DNA of 64,000 nucleotides. It comes from an archaeon. Lineage in GTDB: Archaea; Nanobdellota; Nanobdellia; Woesearchaeales; GW2011-AR9. The stretch is taken from the NCBI GenBank assembly GCA_018670085.1, contig JABHRS010000020.1, positions 37,897-101,896 of the forward strand. Direction: 5' to 3'. A program made the position numbers and the translations under genes. Below, piece by piece: positions 57,370 to 64,000 of this stretch; position 1 is the first letter of the stretch; each line of letters opens with the position of its first letter. A model generated the notes under the pieces. That model ran no database searches. It was not told where the DNA came from and saw only the letters and a program-made list of their open reading frames with translations.

Positions 57370-57945
57370 TTATGTTGGATATATAATTTGGTTAATTAAA
57401 CCAGTGATTGCAGTAGATCTGGTCGCATAAGCTCTATGGTTTTCAGCATTAACACTAGATAATAAACCAACAATACCAAAATCCTCATTGACGATAACTC
57501 CACCACTATCACCTGCCCTGGCATTAATTTCCAAACCAAAAAAATAAGGTTCTAACCTATCTACAACACCAGGTGTTTGAATGATTTCTCCCCTCTTTGT
57601 TAGTAAAGTTACCTTTTGTCCAACTTGAGGTTCAGCAAAAGTGTAAGAGATAGGCTTACTTGATCCTCGCATTTCTAACTTCCCAATACCAACATCTCCT
57701 GAATGATGAGCTAAGATCAACCTTGACCTTGGAAAATCACCCTTGCTGTCTACACTTCCAGACTGAATGTTATAATCTCCATAAAGGCAATGTGCTGCTG
57801 TAACAAACACACCATTATCAGTTAAAAGTAGAGCATTATATGTATGATTACGTTTAGAAAGCATTTCAAATAAACCTTGATTAATGGTATCTTCCGGAGA
57901 TAAGGAGTTGTCTTGAAAAAAAATTCTATATAGAGAAGATAACAT
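57370..57945 (-). CDS. Trypsin-like serine protease without signal peptide
   Basis: The catalytic triad can be read: VTAAHCLYG (His), SGDVGIGKLEM (Asp in the DIALLKL position) and ARAGDSGGVIV (Ser), followed by the GIVGLLSSVN strand. The core is complete at 191 aa, but no signal peptide or membrane anchor precedes it, so it should stay in the cytoplasm, where trypsin-fold proteases are uncommon in archaea. Start at ATG 57945, with a TTTAAA box about 30 nt upstream; a TTG at 57960 is possible. It lies between Rpo6 and the exosome genes. Confidence 0.78.
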   Translation of the reverse strand: MLSSLYRIFFQDNSLSPEDTINQGLFEMLSKRNHTYNALLLTDNGVFVTAAHCLYGDYNIQSGSVDSKGDFPRSRLILAHHSGDVGIGKLEMRGSSKPISYTFAEPQVGQKVTLLTKRGEIIQTPGVVDRLEPYFFGLEINARAGDSGGVIVNEDFGIVGLLSSVNAENHRAYATRSTAITGLINQIIYPT

Positions 57946-58073
57946 ATTATTATCAGACAAATTTCTTTTTTTAAATGTTTAGATTATGTTTTACTGAATA
58001 GACACGTTACTAAAAATTTAAAGAATGAATTTTAAAAAGAAATTAAAAAAAGAAAAAAATAAAGACAAAAGTC

Positions 58074-58862
58074 TTACTTACTTGCATCATATGCTTTACG
58101 AAGCATAGCAGCCTTCTCTAAAGCGATGTCAACCATTTTTGAGACATCATCAATAGTGATTGGTTGCTCTCCACCTTTTTGCAAAGCTGAGATAACTTGC
58201 TTCTCATCGGAACCAACAGTTAGACGAGCTTGATAACAATGCTCTTCTTCACTAGATGGATCAACTAAAAAGTTACCACCAACCTTATAGACAGTAACTG
58301 CCAAAGGTGATTTTGTAAGCGGAAGCTTTTCATCAGTTTTGCTCTTATAGTCAACAGCCTTAGTTTCAGGATCATATTTCCTTAAGGTTGTATTATTCAA
58401 AGCTGCAAGAACTGCCATTGAAGCTGCGTCAAAAAGATTTCCACCGTCGTTAATTGATACAATATCAATTGCTACGAACCATGCAAGCTCATTTTTAACA
58501 ACACAGAGTTTCTTAAAATCAATTGCCTTTGCTTCACGAATTGTTCTATCAAGGACTCTTGAGATCTCAATTGCTTTCATTCTTGGTGGTCCTGTTTCAT
58601 ACTCTGAAGAGGACATTGGAGTTAACTCAGCGTTAATCATAATCCCACCTTGATCAGGTGTGTCAGGGTAAGGCTTCTCTAAAGAAAGCTTAACTCCTGC
58701 GATTACAACTGTGTCACCGATTCTAACCTTTGAAGATCCTTCAGCGGTATCAGTAATACCAGTTTCAATTTCAATTGGTCCACGAAATTCTAACATCTCA
58801 CGACCATCTAGGCGCATACCTTTAGCAGCTAATTTTGGGATTGCATTTGTATTAACTATCAT
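58074..58862 (-). CDS. rrp42: Exosome subunit Rrp42
   Basis: RNase PH fold of 262 aa: GMRLDGREMLEFRGPIEIETG, GDTVVIAGVKLSL, ELTPMSSSEYETGPP and SINDGGNLFDAAS. In the archaeal exosome Rrp42 is the inactive partner that shapes the hexameric ring with Rrp41. Its start overlaps the end of rrp41 by 4 nt. Last gene of the Rrp4-Rrp41-Rrp42 series. Confidence 0.95.
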   Translation of the reverse strand: MIVNTNAIPKLAAKGMRLDGREMLEFRGPIEIETGITDTAEGSSKVRIGDTVVIAGVKLSLEKPYPDTPDQGGIMINAELTPMSSSEYETGPPRMKAIEISRVLDRTIREAKAIDFKKLCVVKNELAWFVAIDIVSINDGGNLFDAASMAVLAALNNTTLRKYDPETKAVDYKSKTDEKLPLTKSPLAVTVYKVGGNFLVDPSSEEEHCYQARLTVGSDEKQVISALQKGGEQPITIDDVSKMVDIALEKAAMLRKAYDASK

Positions 58863-59599
58863 TTTGCTTCCTCCTTTGATTCAGTAGACTCATTTGCTTT
58901 AGCTCCTGAATACTTTGCATTTAGAGCTTGCTTTTGTAAGTCATATACTTGATCACATGCACCGCGAGCAGCTTCTAAACTTTTGATCAAATCTTCTTTA
59001 GAGATTTCACCGTCCATTTGCAAAAGGGTGATCTCTTTTGTGCCGTGAATCATTGCAACTGGAATGTCTGAGACAATCGCATCAAATGCTTCTTCGTTAT
59101 AAGTTAAGTCTGCGCAAATTGCACCATCAACTTGACCCATTGCAACGGATGCCACCATATCTTTCATTCGAATTCCTGCGTCAGCTAGTGCAATGCAAGC
59201 AGCTGAGATTGCTGCACATCTTGAACCTGCGTCAGTTTGTGGGAATTCTACAAAGACATCAACAACACTGTTTGGAAATTCACTTAAATCCACAACAGGA
59301 TCTAAAGAAAGTTCCATTACCATTGAAATTTCTTGACTTCGTCTTTTTGTTCCAGGACGGATACGTGTTCCAGTTCCAGAAAAAGGCATCATGTTATAAT
59401 GACACCGGATAATTCCTTTCTTTGGATTTTGTAAAAATCTTGGATGTAATTCTCTTGGACCATAAACAGCTGCGTATGCTTCTGTTTTTCCAACTTTAAA
59501 ATAACCAGATCCACTCGCGTTTGGAATGATTCCAGCTTTTGCTACCATTGGACGTAATTCATCGAATCCTCGTCCGTCTAATCTTTTTGTGTAAGCCAT
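58859..59599 (-). CDS. rrp41: Exosome subunit Rrp41 (catalytic)
   Basis: RNase PH fold with KRLDGRGFDELRPMVAKAGI, GKTEAYAAVYGPRELHP, CHYNMMPFSGTGTRIRPG (phosphate/RNA-binding arginines) and the catalytic acidic segment AICADLTYNEEAFDA. It degrades RNA phosphorolytically from the 3' end inside the Rrp41-Rrp42 ring. C-terminal tail (about 15 residues) is Glu/Ser/Lys-rich. Located 22 nt after rrp4. Confidence 0.96.
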   Translation of the reverse strand: MAYTKRLDGRGFDELRPMVAKAGIIPNASGSGYFKVGKTEAYAAVYGPRELHPRFLQNPKKGIIRCHYNMMPFSGTGTRIRPGTKRRSQEISMVMELSLDPVVDLSEFPNSVVDVFVEFPQTDAGSRCAAISAACIALADAGIRMKDMVASVAMGQVDGAICADLTYNEEAFDAIVSDIPVAMIHGTKEITLLQMDGEISKEDLIKSLEAARGACDQVYDLQKQALNAKYSGAKANESTESKEEAK

Positions 59600-59621
59600 G
59601 TTATTTTTTCCTCATTAATTA

Positions 59622-60512
59622 TTATTCTTGGCTAGCAGGAGCTTCAGTTGAAGCTGCAGGTTTTTCTGCGTCTTTTGCTTCAGGAGCTTTTTCTGCTGGT
59701 TTATCAGCTGCTTTGTCTGCTGGCACATGTTGGTCTCTTTGAAACCCACGACTAGGTGCTGCTCTGCTGTTCCGGTTATCTCGGTTGTCTCTATTTTCGC
59801 TATGCGCAGGAGCTTCTGGAACTTCACCAACAACGCTTTTTAGATGTGCTTCGATTTTTTCAGTTAACCCACTTTGATGAGCTAATTCTTCAATCATTCG
59901 AATAACCTTAGTTGCAAGAGCTTCTTTTTCTACAGCCCCATCTAGTAATACTGATCCATTTTGACCAACTACTACTTTACAACCAGTGTATCTCTTTAGA
60001 AGACTAATCATACTTCCACGCTTTCCAATAATTCTTGGAACTTTTTGCGCAGCTACTTGAATGATTCTTCCATTTCTAATTCGAAATAGTCCTGGTTCTT
60101 TCATGGTTAAATCAATTAAGTTCTGAGAAGTTACGTTTGTAATTTTTGCTACAACGTAATCACCAATCTCTAAAATCTTACTTAGATCTTCACCTTTTCG
60201 AACGAACCTTTGGGTTGCGTCACGTACATTTAACATCGCACTGTAGGGAGTTCCTGTTTGAACTCTCCAACCAGACATTAAAATATCGCTAACTTTCCCA
60301 ATAATTGTATCTCCAACTTTTGGCATATAAGGTCCGCTTAAAGCTGTTACCTTCATTACACGTCCGGAGACGTTTGCTAAACCAAGAATTTTTGCACGAA
60401 TTGCATCACCATCTCGGTATGTTTCCTCACCTGGCAAATAATCCATTCCGTTTGCTAATACTTGTCCTGGAATGACTACTGCTTTGTGTTCTACTTTTAT
60501 TTCACTTGACAT
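59622..60512 (-). CDS. rrp4: Exosome cap subunit Rrp4
   Basis: Domains in order: N-terminal strand domain (KAVVIPGQVLANGMDYLPGEETYRD), S1 domain (GDTIIGKVSDILMSGWRV...LEIGDYVVAKI) and KH domain (QKVPRIIGKRGSMISLLKRYTGCKVVVGQNG). The cap guides RNA into the exosome ring. A tail of about 60 residues after residue 235 is Asn/Arg/Ala/Glu/Lys-rich and not part of the family. A 180-nt leader, A-rich in its first half and containing an 11-codon ORF, precedes it. Confidence 0.96.
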   Translation of the reverse strand: MSSEIKVEHKAVVIPGQVLANGMDYLPGEETYRDGDAIRAKILGLANVSGRVMKVTALSGPYMPKVGDTIIGKVSDILMSGWRVQTGTPYSAMLNVRDATQRFVRKGEDLSKILEIGDYVVAKITNVTSQNLIDLTMKEPGLFRIRNGRIIQVAAQKVPRIIGKRGSMISLLKRYTGCKVVVGQNGSVLLDGAVEKEALATKVIRMIEELAHQSGLTEKIEAHLKSVVGEVPEAPAHSENRDNRDNRNSRAAPSRGFQRDQHVPADKAADKPAEKAPEAKDAEKPAASTEAPASQE

Positions 60513-60526
60513 ATTTTTTTATCCTC

Positions 60527-60562
60527 TCAAATGCAGCAGCAATTTGATAGTGCATAGGGCAT
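60527..60562 (-). CDS. Possible leader peptide (11 aa) before rrp4
   Basis: On the reverse strand, AAAGGAACGA precedes an ATG at 60562 opening MPYALSNCCCI and a TGA at 60527, 15 nt before the rrp4 ATG. Three consecutive Cys codons end the peptide. It could be a translated leader coupled to rrp4, or chance; no comparative evidence is available. Confidence 0.25.
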   Translation of the reverse strand: MPYALSNCCCI

Positions 60563-60694
60563 TCGTTCCTTTTAGTCACTCAACCCTGATATTAATTTGC
60601 TCTATTATTACTGTGCAGTTTTTCCGTTATTTTTTTGTTTAAATTTTATTTTTTAAATTTATTTTTTGTTTTATTTTTTGTTTTATTTTATTTT

Positions 60695-61384
60695 TTAATT
60701 TTCAAGAATGTTTACTTGGCATGAACCTTGTGTTTTTTGATTCAAAGTATCAATTGCGTTCTGGACTAATCCTGCCGGAACTTCAATTGTAACTTGCCAA
60801 TTCCCTTCGGTTGTCCAATCTTCTTTGATCAATTTGTTAGTTCTGATAAATTGATTGACTGCGCCAAGGTGCTTTGCTTGAATTGTAATTTGTAATTGTT
60901 TTTGCTCAATCTTAATTGGAATAATTGGTCTTAATTTTGAGATAATTTCCTCAAATTGACTTTCGATTGACTGATGATCTTTAATTTGAATTTTAGCTTC
61001 ATTTAATGCGGCGTCAATTCGAGTTGCTGGGTGCGGCAGATTTGTTTTTGGATTAATTGCTAAAGTATGAATTTTATTGATTAATTGTTTTCTCTTTTGT
61101 TCTCTCTCGCTGTTACGTTGACCAGAAGTTGATTGTAATTCTCCTTTTTTGATGATGAATTCTGCAATTTCTAATTTGTTAGTTGTTTCAAAAGCTGCTT
61201 GTAATTCAGTTGTGCTAGCTACTTGGCCTTTCCTTGCATCTGTGAAGATATTTTCTGACCTCAGAGCTTCAGCTAGATCGTTGAGATTTCCCTCTTTGTA
61301 AGCACTGGCCTTTATAGGGTCGATGCTAAGTTCAAATGTTTTACCGCTACGTTTTAAACGTGCGAGAATTATAGAATCTGACAT
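60695..61384 (-). CDS. Ribosome maturation factor SBDS (Sdo1)
   Basis: The three SBDS domains are recognisable in 229 aa: N-terminal FYSH domain (ILARLKRSGKTFELSIDP, DLAEALRSENIFTDARKGQVAS), the central three-helix domain (QRNSEREQKRKQLINKIHTLAINPKTNLPHPATRIDAAL is its hallmark, here residues 88-127) and a ferredoxin-like C-terminal domain. SBDS releases aIF6 from the large subunit. It precedes the exosome genes, the order found widely in archaea. Confidence 0.95.
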   Translation of the reverse strand: MSDSIILARLKRSGKTFELSIDPIKASAYKEGNLNDLAEALRSENIFTDARKGQVASTTELQAAFETTNKLEIAEFIIKKGELQSTSGQRNSEREQKRKQLINKIHTLAINPKTNLPHPATRIDAALNEAKIQIKDHQSIESQFEEIISKLRPIIPIKIEQKQLQITIQAKHLGAVNQFIRTNKLIKEDWTTEGNWQVTIEVPAGLVQNAIDTLNQKTQGSCQVNILEN

Positions 61385-61479
61385 ATTATACTTATTCCTT
61401 CTTTCTCTAGTTCATTGGTTTAAAAGCTGGGTGTTTATATAAATGTTGCTAATGGTAAAGAAAAAATAAGAAAAATTCC

Positions 61480-62070
61480 TTATTCAAAAAATAATGAGAA
61501 CTTAACACCAGGTGGATCATCACTGAAGTCACCATTTCTTCCAGCTTCATACCGTTGTTTGGTTCTCTGAGACATTTCTTCTGGACTTCCAAAAGTCACA
61601 TGAAAAATATCTGCACCATACATCCCAAAAATTTTATCTCCTGAAATACGAAATTTTTGAGCCCCTTCAGTTACAGTACCCTCTAGTGGATCTACCAACT
61701 GCTGCTCTGCCGCCCTATGAATAACATAACCAGTAAATTCATCAATTTCAGGTTCATACAAATCTACTGGGACTTCCCTTGTTAATGCAGTTACACCGTT
61801 AGGAGCCCATAAAAAGCGTTTAGGAACTATAAAACCTGGTTTTACACCAGTTTGCCATTCAAACAGATCTGAACCATAGGCTAGACTGTCTTCACGAGAC
61901 TGATCATTTGACTCTGCAAGGTAGAGATTATTAAACCCGCGCCAAGCAAATGGTTTAATTGACTTGTAAAAAAAACTTCCCCTATTGCCGTTATTATTAG
62001 AAATAAACTCCAGACCACTGGAACTATCACGCCTTACTTGATGGTGATCTTGACGATACAATATATCCAT
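61480..62070 (-). CDS. Hypothetical protein, 196 aa, inserted in the exosome/proteasome block
   Basis: Not recognised. Tyr/Phe/Pro-rich, predicted mostly beta, with no membrane helix or cysteine motif (for example FISNNNGNRGSFFYKSIKPFAWRGFNNLYL and KFRISGDKIFGMYGADIFHVTF). It lies between psmA and SBDS, where most archaea have no gene; a U-tract after psmA and a promoter-like gap before it suggest it has its own transcript. Confidence 0.6.
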   Translation of the reverse strand: MDILYRQDHHQVRRDSSSGLEFISNNNGNRGSFFYKSIKPFAWRGFNNLYLAESNDQSREDSLAYGSDLFEWQTGVKPGFIVPKRFLWAPNGVTALTREVPVDLYEPEIDEFTGYVIHRAAEQQLVDPLEGTVTEGAQKFRISGDKIFGMYGADIFHVTFGSPEEMSQRTKQRYEAGRNGDFSDDPPGVKFSLFFE

Positions 62071-62201
62071 AGAATTACTTTGAGATAGCCTCAGTTATAA
62101 ATGTTCTTGTTTTGATCACTTACAAGTAGTTATGAAGTAAATGTATTTTGAGTTGGTACAACTATTTGCCTGTTTTATTTTGACGCAGAATAAAGAGATT
62201 A

Positions 62202-62240
62202 AAAAATAAAATAAAATAAAAAAGAGAAAAATAAAAAGAA
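62202..62240 (-). terminator. U-tract terminator after psmA
   Basis: On the reverse strand, T4-T6 blocks separated by A's follow immediately after the psmA stop codon, so most transcripts should end before the orphan gene at 61480. Confidence 0.55.
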
Positions 62241-62960
62241 TTACTTCAACATCTTCTTGATTTGATCTGCTGAAAGACACTGAGCTTTTTTACCTTCTGT
62301 TCTAATGATGGTCACATCACAAGTGTTCACATCAAAATCACCCTTAAGAGTATCTTTCATAGCCCCAACACCAAGTTTTACAGCATCATTGACAGAGATT
62401 GTTGATTTCCATTTCTTTTGCAAAATTTGCTCAATTTCAACATCACCTTCTCCAACAGCTGCAGCCCTATACTGAAAGTAAAGACCATATGGCTCAGTTA
62501 CAAAAAGTTTGATTGTACCATCTTCTTCGACTCCAGCTACCAATAGAGAAACTCCAAAAGGCCTTAAACCTGCAGACTGAGTACAAATCTGTTTTAAATC
62601 ACAAATGTCTTTTACGATACTTAAAATATCGATTTTTCCATTGTAAGTTACAAAGTGTTGCTGTGCTTTTAATTGAGCCCTATCAACTAAAACTCTTGCA
62701 TCTGAGATAATCCCTGCTGCAGATACTGCAATGTGATCATCAATTCTAAAAGTTTTTTCAATTGCTTCTGGAACCATTAATTTAGAACTAACTCTTTTAT
62801 TTGCTACCAGAACAACCCCATCTTTACAAGTGATTCCAAGTGCACTGGATCCTTGTTTAACAGTTTTCTTTGCATACTCTACTTGTAATAATCTTCCGTC
62901 TGGAGAGAACATCGTAATACTACGATCATATCCCATCCGATCTGCCATTTTCATACTCAT
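62241..62960 (-). CDS. psmA: Proteasome subunit alpha
   Basis: The alpha-subunit signature YDRSITMFSPDGRLLQVEYAKK opens the protein, followed by QGSSALGITCKDGVVLVANKR and RPFGVSLLVAG. It forms the gating outer rings of the 20S proteasome. Start at ATG 62960, 8 nt after GGAG; two further in-frame ATGs follow within five codons. Pop5 lies directly upstream, PsmB far away at 51253. Confidence 0.96.
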   Translation of the reverse strand: MSMKMADRMGYDRSITMFSPDGRLLQVEYAKKTVKQGSSALGITCKDGVVLVANKRVSSKLMVPEAIEKTFRIDDHIAVSAAGIISDARVLVDRAQLKAQQHFVTYNGKIDILSIVKDICDLKQICTQSAGLRPFGVSLLVAGVEEDGTIKLFVTEPYGLYFQYRAAAVGEGDVEIEQILQKKWKSTISVNDAVKLGVGAMKDTLKGDFDVNTCDVTIIRTEGKKAQCLSADQIKKMLK

Positions 62961-63008
62961 AATATCAACTCCTTAATTTTGAATGAATAATAGTTTAATT
63001 ACTCGTTT

Positions 63009-63371
63009 TTAAGCTTTTCCTGTCTGATGATGCATGCGTTCCTTAAGCTTCTTCAAGATCCCACTAGTTGAAATAGCCTCAATTGTAACATTGTGATCCT
63101 TTATTTGCTTGAGAAGAGCCAGAGCCACTTTCAGCTCATCAGTATATTTGTGGCCAACTTTGATGATAATTTGACCGGACTTTTCCTCAAAAGTTTCTTT
63201 AACAATCATAGGACTTGCCTTAGCGTGCATAAAAATCCCAAAACATTTGATGATTTGTTGTTCTAAGGCTTCGATAACTTCACGTTTCCAGAATGTTTTT
63301 CCTTTTGTTTCTGGCAGTATCTTAAAGAGAATGTAACGTTTCTTTGGTTTAAGTGACGGTGCCAGCTTCAT
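63009..63371 (-). CDS. rnp2: RNase P protein subunit Pop5 (Rnp2)
   Basis: With ATG 63371 the protein starts MKLAPSLKPKKRYILFKI, the standard archaeal Pop5 opening, and continues with EALEQQIIKCFGIFMHAKASPMIV and a GQIIIKVGHKYTDELKVALALL ferredoxin-like strand-helix. It pairs with Rpp30 to support RNase P catalysis. 120 aa is normal. The frame is open to 63422, but the extra 17 residues are not part of the family. First gene of the Pop5-PsmA-SBDS-exosome cluster. Confidence 0.9.
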   Translation of the reverse strand: MKLAPSLKPKKRYILFKILPETKGKTFWKREVIEALEQQIIKCFGIFMHAKASPMIVKETFEEKSGQIIIKVGHKYTDELKVALALLKQIKDHNVTIEAISTSGILKKLKERMHHQTGKA

Positions 63372-63439
63372 GTGTTTTGATTGGAGTTTAGAGTTTAAAA
63401 GAGTGTTGATTGAATAAATCAAAGGAACTGAGAGAAATG

Positions 63440-63447
63440 TTTATATA
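63440..63447 (+). promoter_or_regulatory. TATA box of the response-regulator gene
   Basis: TTTATATA centred 27-28 nt before the ATG at 63471; leaderless mRNA expected. Confidence 0.6.
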
Positions 63448-63470
63448 GCAGTTACTTGAGAGTAGTGTTT

Positions 63471-63863
63471 ATGAGTTACAAAATATTAATGGCAGAAGAT
63501 GATCAGATGTTGTATAACATACTCTCACGCAATATCAAGCGAAAAATCGAGAGGATAGAGATCACGCATGCTGCAAATGGAGTTAGGATGATGGGTGAGT
63601 TAGATAAGATCATTAGAGGAGAATGCGAATATGATCTGATCATTTCAGATAACGACATGGGAGCAGTATCTGGTTTACAATGTTTAGAGAGGGCTCAAAG
63701 GTTAGGAATTAACACACCATATGTTATAATGAGTGGAAATGACATATCTGAAGCAGCGCTTGCCGCTGGAGCCACAAAATTTATTAAAAAACCATTTACA
63801 CATAGAGCATTATTAGATTTAGTTAGAGGATATATGCCAAATCTAAATAAAGATACAGAGTAA
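63471..63863 (+). CDS. Stand-alone response-regulator receiver (CheY-like)
   Basis: 130 aa, one receiver domain: acidic pocket Asp10/Asp11 (ILMAEDDQ), phospho-acceptor Asp60 (LIISDNDMG), Ser88 (VIMSGND) and the conserved Lys-Pro (FIKKPF, Lys106/107). It should accept phosphate from a histidine kinase and signal by binding, as there is no output domain. No kinase gene is in the window. Start at ATG 63471, supported by the TATA distance; a TTG/ATG further upstream is not needed. Confidence 0.9.
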   Translation: MSYKILMAEDDQMLYNILSRNIKRKIERIEITHAANGVRMMGELDKIIRGECEYDLIISDNDMGAVSGLQCLERAQRLGINTPYVIMSGNDISEAALAAGATKFIKKPFTHRALLDLVRGYMPNLNKDTE

Positions 63864-63897
63864 CTTTTAAATACCCCAAAGATGTTTTCTTCATTGG

Positions 63898-64000
63898 ATG
63901 GAAACACTTAGTCAATTTTTTATTACAGTAATTGTGATTTATGCACTAGTTATGGTTTTACTTTTATGGCTTGATAAAAAGAAGTATATCCAGCATAATA
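63898..64000 (+). CDS. N-terminus of a membrane protein, cut by the window edge
   Basis: ATG 63898 opens METLSQFFITVIVIYALVMV, a membrane helix, then LLLWLDKKKYIQHN. TTTTAAATA at 63865-63873 is centred about 29 nt upstream, so this start is credible and nearly leaderless. The helix-then-DKKK pattern recalls the beginning of site-2-protease-like membrane peptidases, but too little is visible to assign it. Confidence 0.5.
   Translation, partial: METLSQFFITVIVIYALVMVLLLWLDKKKYIQHN

Overview
The window is a gene-dense, AT-rich stretch of an archaeal chromosome. Archaeal identity rests on ribosomal proteins eS19, eL39, eL31, eS1, eL24, eS28 and L7Ae, on aEF-2, aIF2-beta, PolB, Rpo6, both proteasome subunits, the Rrp4/Rrp41/Rrp42 exosome with SBDS and Pop5, aCPSF1, Rad50 and Pth2. 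Small gene sizes, several bacterial-type enzymes (AspRS, RpiB, RNase HIII, a PlsC-like acyltransferase), a helicase cut at a domain boundary and many short orphan proteins suggest a DPANN lineage, perhaps Woesearchaeota-like; that placement is inference. Many genes have a TTTATA-type box about 26-28 nt before the ATG, so leaderless mRNAs look common, while genes inside operons carry GGAG/GAGG ribosome binding sites.

Layout. 0-1.4 kb: the tail of a RhuM-family protein, then the reverse-strand operon eS19-eL39-eL31. 1.4-5 kb: YvcK-like protein, HAD phosphatase and a GlmU-like sugar nucleotidylyltransferase preceded by the first copy of a structured RNA-like element (3677-3784). 5-13 kb: accessory genes, namely a lipoprotein pair, translin, a RelE-like toxin with a tail-to-tail antitoxin, an ICMT-like methyltransferase, and a GCS2-type ligase next to a degenerate C39-like domain. 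13-19.7 kb: eS1 with a hairpin-rich leader, metallophosphoesterase, a membrane DsbA-cupredoxin fusion, a transglycosylase-like exported protein and an AspRS lacking the GAD domain. 19.7-30 kb: Rpe-RpiB, an arginase-like protein, the C-terminal half of a Hel308 helicase, an acyltransferase and two repeat-built surface proteins. 30.2-34.4 kb: tRNA-Ile(GAT), aEF-2, Ndk, eL24, eS28 and L7Ae; the L7Ae mRNA appears to begin with a textbook kink-turn. 34.4-48.9 kb: GlmS, a paralogous orphan pair, membrane and FHA proteins, RNases HII and HIII, a frameshifted MFS transporter, Rad50, aIF2-beta and DUF424. 48.9-64 kb: second copy of the structured element, aCPSF1, PsmB, PolB, Pth2, TrmB, Rpo6, the exosome block, PsmA, Pop5 and a lone response-regulator receiver.

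Functionally, UDP-GlcNAc synthesis (GlmS, GlmU-like, and a YvcK-like protein whose bacterial relatives bind UDP-sugars), RNA decay (exosome, aCPSF1, translin), replication/repair (PolB, Rad50, Hel308 half, RNases H) and the proteasome are represented. The strongest candidate for something undescribed is the two-copy structured element at 3677-3784 and 48961-49085: core and 3' strand are almost identical, while two internal stems have unrelated sequences that still pair perfectly. No CRISPR array, rRNA, insertion sequence or replication origin was recognised.
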